This document shows, piece after piece, positions 15,011-21,758 of a DNA stretch of 27,209 bases. The translations under genes were made by a program, and so were the position numbers. This DNA comes from an uncultured bacterium. Lineage in GTDB: Bacteria; Patescibacteriota; Saccharimonadia; Saccharimonadales; Saccharimonadaceae. Positions within the stretch are counted from its first letter, which is position 1, and every line of letters begins with the position of its first letter. The stretch spans positions 1-27,209 of the forward strand of contig CALAKV010000017.1 in assembly GCA_937922985.1 (NCBI GenBank). The letters run 5' to 3'. The notes below the pieces were generated by a model. That model was not told the origin of the DNA. It saw only the letters and a program-made list of their open reading frames with translations, and searched no databases.

Positions 15011-16441
15011 ATGAGCACTAATAAAAAAATCAAAAGAGTCCTCAATAAGATAGTAGGACGCATTGACATCCGTAATAAGGAAGATAGAGATTGGTATAAT
15101 GATATTAAGGATAAAGCCTCAACTTTCAAAACCAACGAAGAAAAATTAGAATACCTTCAAGGTATTCTAGATAAGTTGAAAAAAAATGACGGTGAAGCTG
15201 CTAGTGAAGCTGCTAGTGAAGCTACAAAATCAAATACGTGGCCAGCAATAGCTCTAGGGGTCGCGCTGTTTATACTTGTAGTTGGCGGAGCGGCGTTATA
15301 TTTTTCGTTTTTGGCACCAAAAAGTGCCAGTGCAAGCAATAACACGGTCGCTACTTCTTCCGTAGCCAATTCAAATATGGATCTTCCGAAGGAAGATTTC
15401 CAAGTCATCGACTATAAGGTCGACGGTAATGATGTAGTTTACAACAGACAAATTGCAAATACGCAACACAAAGTATTTGCAAATGGGTCAGACGAAAACA
15501 CTCTTTCAACAGACACTGAAAGAGCAGTCAACGAGATGATTCAATATATGAGTCATAACGCAACTGCTCTCAAAGAGAAAGCCATGACCTTTGGTATCGT
15601 CGATGTAAAAGCCGATGTCAAAGACTGGCTAGAAAAGAAGGACGGAAAGGTCTATTATAACCACAAGGGGAAAGACGTTTTCTATCAAACGAAGGCATTT
15701 CTTTCCCGGAGTCGAATTTCTTCTAAGAAAATGGAAGAAGGCTCAAACTATTACACTACCGGCGTCAATGACAAAGGTGATGTAGTAATTAGTAGAGGAA
15801 TTCAGGATCTTTCAGGCCAAGAATATGTTGAGGTTTCGAGTCCAAAAGATTCAACTGAAAAGTATAGATATTGTGTTTTGATTTACTGTGGCAACACAGT
15901 AATGCAGAGCAACAACATTCCTGGGATTCCGACAGAAAAAATCGAAATCCCTAAGCCGAAGAAGCCAAATGAGCCAGACAAACCTGGCGAACCAAATAAA
16001 CCAGGGAAACCTAGTGAAGGTAAAGTTTCTCCAAAAGACCCTGGTAAGGACCCAGCTAATCAGGGCAAAGCCCCAGTTGGCGGAGGTCAAAACGATGGAT
16101 CTTCGAATAACACAGAAACTTCTCAGGCAAAATTACCTGAAAGCTACTCTGCTCCAACAGCTCCATCTGCACCAGCAAGCTCATCTGCACCAGCGCAAGA
16201 TGCTCGTATTAGCGAGCCATCTCAATGGTCTGGCGCTGGAACAGTTACAGATTCCAATGGGTCTACGAAAGTAGAAGAAAATGGAGCCGTAACCACCCCA
16301 GATGGCCGGAAATATGATAGCTTGGTGGGTAAATCCGCTCCTAAAGTAGAATCTGGAGCGAATGACACAACAAAACCATCGAGTTCCGCCAATTTTGCAG
16401 GAGTCAATGGCTCTATGAGTCAACCTGCAATTGATGACTGA
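15011..16441 (+). CDS. Membrane-anchored, proline-rich surface protein, function unknown
   Basis: A 476-aa protein starting at the ATG at 15011, six nt after the purine-rich SD GGAAGGTGG; an in-frame GTG at 15002 lies inside the SD and is rejected. Residues 1-70 are a charged cytoplasmic head with a short EAASEAASEA repeat. One TM helix follows (around IALGVALFILVVGGAALYF). An exterior domain of about 200 residues includes VVYNRQIANTQHKVFANG and RYCVLIYCGNTVM. The tail is Pro/Lys-rich (KPNEPDKPGEPNKPGKP) and then Ser/Ala/Pro-rich, ending SMSQPAIDD. There is no LPxTG. Codon choice is richer in G and C than in the neighbours, with one TTCGAA in 1.4 kb, which suggests a different history or expression class. 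Confidence 0.8.
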   Translation: MSTNKKIKRVLNKIVGRIDIRNKEDRDWYNDIKDKASTFKTNEEKLEYLQGILDKLKKNDGEAASEAASEATKSNTWPAIALGVALFILVVGGAALYFSFLAPKSASASNNTVATSSVANSNMDLPKEDFQVIDYKVDGNDVVYNRQIANTQHKVFANGSDENTLSTDTERAVNEMIQYMSHNATALKEKAMTFGIVDVKADVKDWLEKKDGKVYYNHKGKDVFYQTKAFLSRSRISSKKMEEGSNYYTTGVNDKGDVVISRGIQDLSGQEYVEVSSPKDSTEKYRYCVLIYCGNTVMQSNNIPGIPTEKIEIPKPKKPNEPDKPGEPNKPGKPSEGKVSPKDPGKDPANQGKAPVGGGQNDGSSNNTETSQAKLPESYSAPTAPSAPASSSAPAQDARISEPSQWSGAGTVTDSNGSTKVEENGAVTTPDGRKYDSLVGKSAPKVESGANDTTKPSSSANFAGVNGSMSQPAIDD

Positions 16442-16457
16442 TTTTTTAACGATTAGC

Positions 16458-16513
16458 ACTTTTCGAAAGTTAAAACTTTCAAAACTCACGCTGGGCGGTT
16501 TTCCGCCGCCCGG
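16458..16513 (+). terminator. Two hairpins after the surface-protein gene, the second very GC-rich
   Basis: ACTTT-TCG-AAAGT (16458-16470) is followed by an 8-bp stem, CTGGGCGG (16491-16498) with CCGCCCGG (16506-16513), loop TTTTCCG. The second hairpin is one of the most GC-rich short stretches in the window. It is followed by CTTTAC rather than a clean T-run, so it may be a terminator or a 3'-end stabilising structure. Confidence 0.5.
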
Positions 16514-16585
16514 CTTTACATTGATACTTCTTAATAACCCGATTTTAAGTTTTAACAATTCGGCTAAAGCGAAGAAAACAAAATA

Positions 16586-16613
16586 TTGACAAACAGAATT
16601 ATGATGATATTAA
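16586..16613 (+). promoter_or_regulatory. Promoter of the LPQTG surface protein
   Basis: TTGACA (16586-16591), 16-nt spacer, then TGA-TATTAA (16608-16613). The leader to the start codon is about 30 nt and carries AAGGGAG. Confidence 0.6.
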
Positions 16614-16650
16614 TAATAAATTCTAATAAGTGGAGATTAGAAGGGAGAAA

Positions 16651-18897
16651 ATGAGGGACCAAATGAAAAAACTCATTAATTTTATTAAAAACCATTCAAT
16701 AATCTCTGGTTCAGTTTTGGTGGCGGCAGTAGCTCCAGCTCTAGTTTGGGCTTGGGGTCCATCTCGGCCATCATTCACTATCGAAAAACCAGCAGATTAT
16801 ATTACGTTCAACTCAATCACGAATAACCCTGTGATTGGCGGAGACGAAAAAGATTTCGTTGGAATTCGTGAAGTTGGCTCAAACGCAAAATGGACAAACA
16901 ATATGAAAGTTCAAAATGGCAAAGAATATTACGTTCGAATGTACGTTCACAACAACGCAGCTTCAAACTTAAATCTTGTTGCCGAAAACGTAGTAGCAAA
17001 ACTTAACGTTCCAACAACAACAGCAAAAAATGTGACTGTTCAAGGTCAGATTTCGGCTTCAAATGCAAAACCTAACACAGTTTGGGATGAAGCAACTTTT
17101 TCAAGTGATAATGACTTCAACTTGGCTTATGTTGCTGGTTCTGCCCTTTTCGAAAATAACGGAATGGGTACGACTAAGCTTCCAGACAGCATTGTAAATA
17201 ATATGGGCGCAAAACTTGGATATGATAAACTTGACGGAAAAATCCCTGGATGTTTCCAATATGCAGGCTATGTAACTGTTAAAGTTAAAGCTCAAGTTAG
17301 CCAACCGCAAGAAAAAACTAATATTGACCTTGCAAAAACAGTTCGAAATAAAACAAATGGCGAAAAATCTTGGGTTGAAACTGTAAACGCAAAATCTGGC
17401 GACACAGTTCAATTCCAAATTCACGCTAAAAATACAGGTTCTGCAGGAATTCAGAATCTTGTAATTCGCGACATTCTACCAAAAGGTTTGAATTATGTTG
17501 CAGGCTCAACAAAGCTCTACAACACATCAAATCCAAAAGGATTGAAAGTTAGCGACAATGTCATTCAAAATTCTGGAATCAATATTGGTTCATATCAACC
17601 AAATGGTGACGCTTATGTTCGGTTTGACGCAACTGTTTCAGCTGAAAATAGTTTGCCAGTTTGTGGAGAAAACACTCTAACTAACATCGCTCAAGCAAGT
17701 GACCAAAAAATCGTTAAAAACGACACTGCAAGCGTAAGAGTTGCAAAAAAATGTGAAACTCCTAAAAATCCAGTTTACAAATGTGAAGCTTTAAGTTTAA
17801 ACATTGTTCGAAAAGACGAAAAGCAAATCACTTATGCGGCTGACACAAAATATTCAGTAAAAGATACAGAATTTACTGGCACAAAATATGTAGTAAAAAA
17901 TTCAAAAAATGAAGTTGTTGCCGAAAAAGTTGTAAATGGTGGAACTAAATTCGAAATTACCGTTCCAAACAATGTGAACGAAAAATACACAGTTACTTCA
18001 ACAGTCATCACTAAAAACGGTGAAAATTCAAATACTAACTGTGAAAAATCTTTCGAAACTAAAGCTCCAGCGCCAACTCCATCTAAACCGGAATTGGTAT
18101 GTCGAAATATTACAATTAGCCAAATTTCTCGAACAAAATTCGAATTTAACACTTCTTATACTGTAAATAACACAACATTTGTTGGCGTTAAATATATCGT
18201 AAAAGATCAAAGTGGTAAAATCGTAATCGAGAAAACTGTAAATAACGGCTCGAAATTAACACTCGACATTGAAATTGTTGGTAAATTCACAATTTCTTCA
18301 ACTGTTATCACAAAAGATGGCGAAAACTCAAATTCAAATTGTGAAAAATCTTTTGAAGTTAAACGTGAAGAAAAACCTTCAATCCTTATCAAGAAAACTG
18401 TAAATAATCAGAAAAATGCCAAAATTGAAGCAAATACTGATTTTAACTACGAGATTACAGTTTCGAATAATGGAAATGTTGATTTGAAAGATGTTGTTGT
18501 AACCGACCGTGCACCAGCAAATATTACTTTTGTGAGTGCCGATAGTGGTGAGATCAAAGATAATACTTTAACTCTAAAGATTAGCTCTTTGAAAGTTGGT
18601 GAAAGTAAAACTATCACAATTAAATCACAAGCAACAGCAACAGGAATAACTGCAATAAATACAGCCTGTGTAGATACGCCAACAATTCCTGGTGAAAATG
18701 ATGGTTGTGATAGCGCGAAAGTGGAAGTTCCAAAGGAACAAACTCCACCAACACCTACACCAAACAACCCAACACCAAATACTCCAACAGAATTGCCACA
18801 AACTGGTGCGAATACCCTTTCTGCAATTCTTGGATTAACTTCGATGGTGACCGCCTTTGGTTACTACTTCGCTAGCCGAAAAGCTGTAAGATTCTAA
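16651..18897 (+). CDS. LPxTG-type surface protein with DUF11-like repeats
   Basis: A secreted protein of 748 aa (start 16651, SD AAGGGAG) or 744 aa (ATG 16663). The Sec signal peptide (KKLINFIKNH, then SGSVLVAAVAPALVWA) leads into WGPSRPSF and an N-terminal domain of about 200 residues. A DUF11-like domain follows (VQFQIHAKNTGSAGIQNLVI, DILPKGLNYVAGSTKLY). Next are two homologous ~90-residue repeats, each with Cys near the start and ending in TVITK(N/D)GENSN-N-CEKSFE. A second DUF11-like domain follows (ITVSNNGNVDLKDVVVTDRAP). The C-terminus has a Thr/Pro linker, LPQTG, a hydrophobic helix and the basic tail SRKAVRF. This is the layout of a sortase-anchored adhesin; anchoring and adhesion are inferred. 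No sortase gene lies in the window. Confidence 0.9.
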   Translation: MRDQMKKLINFIKNHSIISGSVLVAAVAPALVWAWGPSRPSFTIEKPADYITFNSITNNPVIGGDEKDFVGIREVGSNAKWTNNMKVQNGKEYYVRMYVHNNAASNLNLVAENVVAKLNVPTTTAKNVTVQGQISASNAKPNTVWDEATFSSDNDFNLAYVAGSALFENNGMGTTKLPDSIVNNMGAKLGYDKLDGKIPGCFQYAGYVTVKVKAQVSQPQEKTNIDLAKTVRNKTNGEKSWVETVNAKSGDTVQFQIHAKNTGSAGIQNLVIRDILPKGLNYVAGSTKLYNTSNPKGLKVSDNVIQNSGINIGSYQPNGDAYVRFDATVSAENSLPVCGENTLTNIAQASDQKIVKNDTASVRVAKKCETPKNPVYKCEALSLNIVRKDEKQITYAADTKYSVKDTEFTGTKYVVKNSKNEVVAEKVVNGGTKFEITVPNNVNEKYTVTSTVITKNGENSNTNCEKSFETKAPAPTPSKPELVCRNITISQISRTKFEFNTSYTVNNTTFVGVKYIVKDQSGKIVIEKTVNNGSKLTLDIEIVGKFTISSTVITKDGENSNSNCEKSFEVKREEKPSILIKKTVNNQKNAKIEANTDFNYEITVSNNGNVDLKDVVVTDRAPANITFVSADSGEIKDNTLTLKISSLKVGESKTITIKSQATATGITAINTACVDTPTIPGENDGCDSAKVEVPKEQTPPTPTPNNPTPNTPTELPQTGANTLSAILGLTSMVTAFGYYFASRKAVRF
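17773..18363 (+). repeat. Tandem protein repeat inside the LPQTG protein
   Basis: Two consecutive ~90-residue units share the same ladder: a Cys in YKCEALSL / LVCRNITI, then YSVKDTEFTGTKYVVK / YTVNNTTFVGVKYIVK, then KVVNGGTKFEI / KTVNNGSKLTL, then TSTVITKNGENSNTNCEK / SSTVITKDGENSNSNCEK. Each unit has two Cys, which could form one disulfide. Boundaries are approximate. Confidence 0.8.
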
Positions 18898-18929
18898 GCT
18901 GACCGCTTCTCAATGGAGCGATCAAGCTT
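18896..18929. other. Hairpin after the LPQTG gene
   Basis: AAGCT (18896-18900) pairs with AGCTT (18925-18929), with an inner CGCTTC/GGAGCG helix. It overlaps the stop codon and lies just before the terminator. It may stabilise the mRNA 3' end. Confidence 0.35.
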
Positions 18930-18940
18930 CAAATCTAAAA

Positions 18941-18968
18941 AAATAGACTTCCACTTGGAGGTCTATTT
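18941..18968. terminator. Bidirectional terminator between the LPQTG gene and folD
   Basis: A 12-bp stem, AAATAGACTTCC (18941-18952) with GGAGGTCTATTT (18957-18968), one T-G pair and a 4-nt loop. T-rich tracts follow on either strand. Confidence 0.8.
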
Positions 18969-18973
18969 TATTT

Positions 18974-19825
18974 TTATAAATCTTGCTGGCCTTTTTCATC
19001 AGCAATTTTTCTTGCTGCTATAATTACATTATCTATTAATGAAGCCACCGTAAGCGGACCGACACCACCCTTCACTGGGGTAATTGTCAAGTCTTTTCGA
19101 AAATCACGAACTTCTTCAGCTACATCACCTTTAATTTTGCCATTTTCGCTTGCCGTTCCAGCATCAACAACCACAGCTTTATTTTTTAGCATTTCTGAAG
19201 TTATTAAATTTGGCTTTCCAACAGCTGTAATTACCACATCAAAATCTTTAAGATGCTCTTTCATTTCTTTCGAATTGAATTCATCAAATTTCGAAACTGG
19301 CACACCAGAAGCCTCAAGCATTTTTGAAAGCGGTGCACCTACCAACTTACCTTGGCCAACAATAGCAACTTTTTTATTCTCTAACGAAATATTATAACCT
19401 GCCAAAAGCCAATTTATCGCCTGAGCTGTGGCCGGTACAAAAGCACCACCGTTCAAACCGTCAACATCTTTTTCTTTAGATATTTCTGATAAAATTTGCT
19501 CAGTTTCCTCTTTCGAAATCTTCTCGCCATTTTCATCTTCAAGTGGAAGTTGAACAATAATTCCATGAATATTTTCATCAAGATTTGCTTTTTGGATTTC
19601 TTTTTTCATGAATTCAACAGCAACTTTTCGCCGCTCAACCTCAATTAAAATATCTTCACCATATTTTTCTTTAAGCCGTATATAAGTTTCAGTTACAGGA
19701 TTTTTCGAAGAGTAAAAAATTACTAATTTTGGAAAAACCCGCCAGCTTTGCCGCAAAGCCCGCACTTGCTTAGCTTGACGCTCCTTAATAAAATCGCGGA
19801 GTTCTGCACCATTTAAAATTCTCAT
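18974..19825 (-). CDS. folD: Bifunctional methylenetetrahydrofolate dehydrogenase/cyclohydrolase
   Basis: Interconverts 5,10-methylene-, methenyl- and 10-formyl-tetrahydrofolate. The 283-aa protein keeps the core FolD signatures: TETYIRLKEKYGEDI (Tyr48, Lys52), HGIIVQLPLE, KDVDGLN, AIVGQGKLVGAPLSKML (nucleotide-binding turn), DVVITAVGKPNLI, VVVDAGTA and TPVKGGVGPLTVASLIDN. It is divergent at sites that are usually strict: the PCTP-type motif reads FVPATAQAI, VGRS is VGQG and VDVG is VDAG. It pairs functionally with glyA. The -10 is 6 nt before the ATG, giving an apparently leaderless mRNA. Confidence 0.93.
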   Translation of the reverse strand: MRILNGAELRDFIKERQAKQVRALRQSWRVFPKLVIFYSSKNPVTETYIRLKEKYGEDILIEVERRKVAVEFMKKEIQKANLDENIHGIIVQLPLEDENGEKISKEETEQILSEISKEKDVDGLNGGAFVPATAQAINWLLAGYNISLENKKVAIVGQGKLVGAPLSKMLEASGVPVSKFDEFNSKEMKEHLKDFDVVITAVGKPNLITSEMLKNKAVVVDAGTASENGKIKGDVAEEVRDFRKDLTITPVKGGVGPLTVASLIDNVIIAARKIADEKGQQDL

Positions 19826-19831
19826 TCTTTT

Positions 19832-19860
19832 ATTATACGCAAATATATTGAAAAATTCAA
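19832..19860 (-). promoter_or_regulatory. folD promoter (leaderless)
   Basis: On the minus strand, TTGAAT (19855-19860), 17 nt, TATAAT (19832-19837). Only 6 nt separate the -10 from the ATG, so the expected transcription start is the A of ATG. Confidence 0.7.
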
Positions 19861-19876
19861 TTTTTTAATATATAAT
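19848..19876 (+). promoter_or_regulatory. Promoter of the frameshifted membrane-protein gene
   Basis: TTGAAA (19848-19853), 17 nt, TATAAT (19871-19876). Its -35 lies within the spacer next to the -35 of the divergent folD promoter, so two RNA polymerases could not occupy both at once. Confidence 0.6.
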
Positions 19877-19910
19877 CATTATAGAAATTAATCAAAGAAA
19901 GGATTTTTGA

Positions 19911-20482
19911 ATGTATAATTATGAAGACTATTCATACGGATATCGAGGTTATGGCCCCACGCTGCAGATATAACTGGTGCTATTGCCGGAATTTTAACTA
20001 TTGCGTTGATTGCTTCGGTTGTAGGTTATGTTGTTAGCTCTCTTCTTTATATGCTAATTTTTAAAAAGGCTGGAATCGACGCCAAAAAAGCTTGGATTCC
20101 TTTCTATAACAGATGGATATTCTTCGAACTCGGTGGACAAGAAGGTTGGAAATCTCTTTTAACTTTCGTTCCTTATGTCGGACTAATAATCTCATTTGTT
20201 TTTGAAGTTCTTGCAGTTATTGAAATCAGCAAAAAACTCGGCAAATCACCTTATTGGGCTATCCTTTTCCCTCTTGGCTTCATTACATTTGGAATTACAA
20301 CCCTAATTTGGTATTTAACAACTGCTTCAAGCGATAGCCAATGGAATGATGCAGCCGGAAAAGAAAGTCTTGCAAAAGGAACTATCCTTGGTTATAAAAT
20401 CGTAGAAGAAGAAGAAGAAGAAAAAAAAGAAGCAGAAGAAGAAAAAGCTCCTGAGATTAAAGAAGAAAAAACAGAAGAATAA
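19911..20482 (+). pseudogene. DUF5684-like small membrane protein with a frameshift
   Basis: A promoter, SD AAGGA (8 nt upstream) and ATG at 19911 open a frame starting MYNYEDYSYGYRGYGP, which stops at TAA 19971-19973. The second frame picks up at about 19961 and continues without a break to 20482: AADITGAIAGILTIALIA, FKKAGIDAKKAWIPFYNRW, FFELGGQEGWKSL, three TM helices, then an acidic tail of about 30 residues rich in Glu/Lys. Together they would give a normal protein of about 190 aa, so one base is missing around 19956-19961. This could be a sequencing error, a real mutation or, less likely, recoding. The DUF5684 assignment comes from recall of the IPFYN/GGxxGW pattern. An internal TTG at 20006 is a poor alternative start. 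Confidence 0.65.
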
Positions 20483-20498
20483 TTCTTTTTTAAATCTT

Positions 20499-20529
20499 AA
20501 AACGACATTCGAATTGAGAATGTCGTTTT
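20499..20529. terminator. Bidirectional terminator between converging genes
   Basis: A perfect 12-bp stem, AAAACGACATTC (20499-20510) with GAATGTCGTTTT (20518-20529), and a 7-nt loop. It serves the membrane-protein gene on plus and murB on minus, and a TTCGAA spans the loop boundary. Confidence 0.8.
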
Positions 20530-20537
20530 AATTTTTA

Positions 20538-21584
20538 TTAAATCTCCAGCGGTTCTTGTTCAATTTTTAAGCCAAATTTTTCGAAAACCCTATCCTGAAT
20601 CATTTTTCTTGCTTTAGCCAGCTCATCATAGTTTTTAGCTGAAATATTTGTTAAAACTAAAGCATTTTCTGAATGAACTTTTATTCCAAAAAATTCTTTT
20701 CCCTTCAAGCCTGTTTGCTCAATAAGCCAGCCAGTTGCAATTTTGTATTTTTCGCCAACTTCAAAGAGTGGTACATTTTGATATTTTTTGCAAATCTCTG
20801 CAGCTTTCTCTTTCGAAATTATCACATTCTTGAAAAAACTCCCAGAATTCGGAATTTCCTCTGGGTCTGGCAATTTTTTTGAACGAATCTCAACCACCGC
20901 GTTCATTATATCTTTCGCTGTTAGATTTTCTTTATTTTTGCAAATATTCTCAAGTTTCTCCTTTAAAACCTTATATTCAGGCATTTCTGGTTGAGATTTT
21001 GAAAGTTTCAAATTTACCGAAACGATAAAATATTTTCCTTTAGCATCATTCTTAAAAATACTATCACGATAAGAGAATTCACATTCACTTTTTAATAAAG
21101 TTTTGATTTTACCAGTTGAGATTTCAAAAACTTCGACACTTTTTAAAATATCAGCAATTTCCTGACCATATGCACCAACATTCTGGATTGGTAGAGCTCC
21201 AACTGTTCCAGGAATCATCGCCATTGCTTCACAACCACTAAAGCCTTTCGAAACTGCAGAGTTAACAAAATTATGCCAATTTTCACCAGATTTTATACAG
21301 AATTCAGCACTTTCATTATTTTCAAAAACCTTTTCAAAACCTTTAATTTCATTTTTTATCACTATTCCTGCAAAGTTTTGACTCTTCACAATCGTGTTAC
21401 TTCCACCACCAAGAACAAAAATCGGCAAATTATTTTTTTCTGAAAACTTAATCGCATTCTTAAAATCTTCGATATTTTTCACTACTGTAAAAAAATGAGC
21501 TTTTCCACTAATTTTCATAGTTGTAAGTTTGCCAAAATCAATACCTTGCTGAATTTTTAGATTTTCGAAAATTATTTCCTTCAT
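20538..21584 (-). CDS. murB: UDP-N-acetylenolpyruvoylglucosamine reductase (type I MurB)
   Basis: FAD enzyme that reduces the MurA product to UDP-N-acetylmuramate. Signatures are FVLGGGSNTIV (FAD pyrophosphate loop), MIPGTVGALPIQNVGAYGQEI, CEFSYRDSIFK, NSGSFFKN with the proton-donor Ser, and HSENALVLTN with the C-terminal catalytic Glu. I start at the ATG at 21584 (348 aa). A TTG three codons upstream is in frame, but it overlaps the -10 and would not be transcribed. The gene lies just after the tRNA-Arg terminator with a TGATATAAT box 8 nt before the ATG and no SD. It is the partner step of the HTH-murA at 24.8 kb. Confidence 0.95.
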   Translation of the reverse strand: MKEIIFENLKIQQGIDFGKLTTMKISGKAHFFTVVKNIEDFKNAIKFSEKNNLPIFVLGGGSNTIVKSQNFAGIVIKNEIKGFEKVFENNESAEFCIKSGENWHNFVNSAVSKGFSGCEAMAMIPGTVGALPIQNVGAYGQEIADILKSVEVFEISTGKIKTLLKSECEFSYRDSIFKNDAKGKYFIVSVNLKLSKSQPEMPEYKVLKEKLENICKNKENLTAKDIMNAVVEIRSKKLPDPEEIPNSGSFFKNVIISKEKAAEICKKYQNVPLFEVGEKYKIATGWLIEQTGLKGKEFFGIKVHSENALVLTNISAKNYDELAKARKMIQDRVFEKFGLKIEQEPLEI

Positions 21585-21592
21585 ATAAATCA

Positions 21593-21601
21593 ATTATATC
21601 A
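21593..21601 (-). promoter_or_regulatory. murB extended -10 promoter (near-leaderless)
   Basis: TGATATAAT on the minus strand, with the -10 at 21593-21598. Eight nt separate it from the ATG at 21584. There is no recognisable -35, because that position is occupied by the tRNA-Arg terminator stem. Confidence 0.55.
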
Positions 21602-21631
21602 TAAAAAAATAAAAAACCCGCCAAAAGCGAG
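21602..21631 (-). terminator. Terminator after tRNA-Arg
   Basis: On the minus strand, CTCGC (21627-21631) pairs with GCGGG (21617-21621), followed by a long T-run (21602-21616). The stem is short but the tract is excellent. Confidence 0.65.
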
Positions 21632-21639
21632 AAAAACTG

Positions 21640-21716
21640 TGGTACACCCGGCAGGATTTGAACCTACAACCGCCTGGTTCGAAGCCAGGTACTCTATCCA
21701 GTTGAGCTACGGGTGC
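21640..21716 (-). tRNA. tRNA-Arg (anticodon TCG)
   Basis: A complete 77-nt cloverleaf. The acceptor stem is GCACCCG/CGGGTGT, with anticodon arm CCTGG-CTTCGAA-CCAGG and anticodon TCG, T-arm GTAGG-TTCAAAT-CCTGC and an encoded CCA. It reads CGA, a codon used unusually often here because TTCGAA in the frame NTT-CGA-A gives CGA. Confidence 0.97.
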
Positions 21717-21727
21717 TTAATAAATAA

Positions 21728-21756
21728 ATTATACCACACTTTTTTTATTTTGTGAA
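21728..21756 (-). promoter_or_regulatory. tRNA-Arg promoter
   Basis: On the minus strand, TTCACA (21751-21756), 17 nt, TGG-TATAAT (21728-21733). The start would lie a few bases before the tRNA 5' end. Confidence 0.7.
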
Positions 21757-21758
21757 GA

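Noticed and set aside
15184..15222. GAAGCTGCTAGT short tandem repeat as a mobile or CRISPR-like element
   Set aside because: It encodes an EAAS repeat inside the surface-protein head; three units in frame, with no spacers.
19953..19973. Programmed ribosomal frameshift in the DUF5684-like gene
   Set aside because: There is no slippery heptamer or downstream stimulatory structure; a one-base deletion explains it more simply.
20404..20480. GAA/AGAAG run as a regulatory repeat
   Set aside because: It is the Glu/Lys-rich C-terminal tail of the membrane protein, in frame to the stop.
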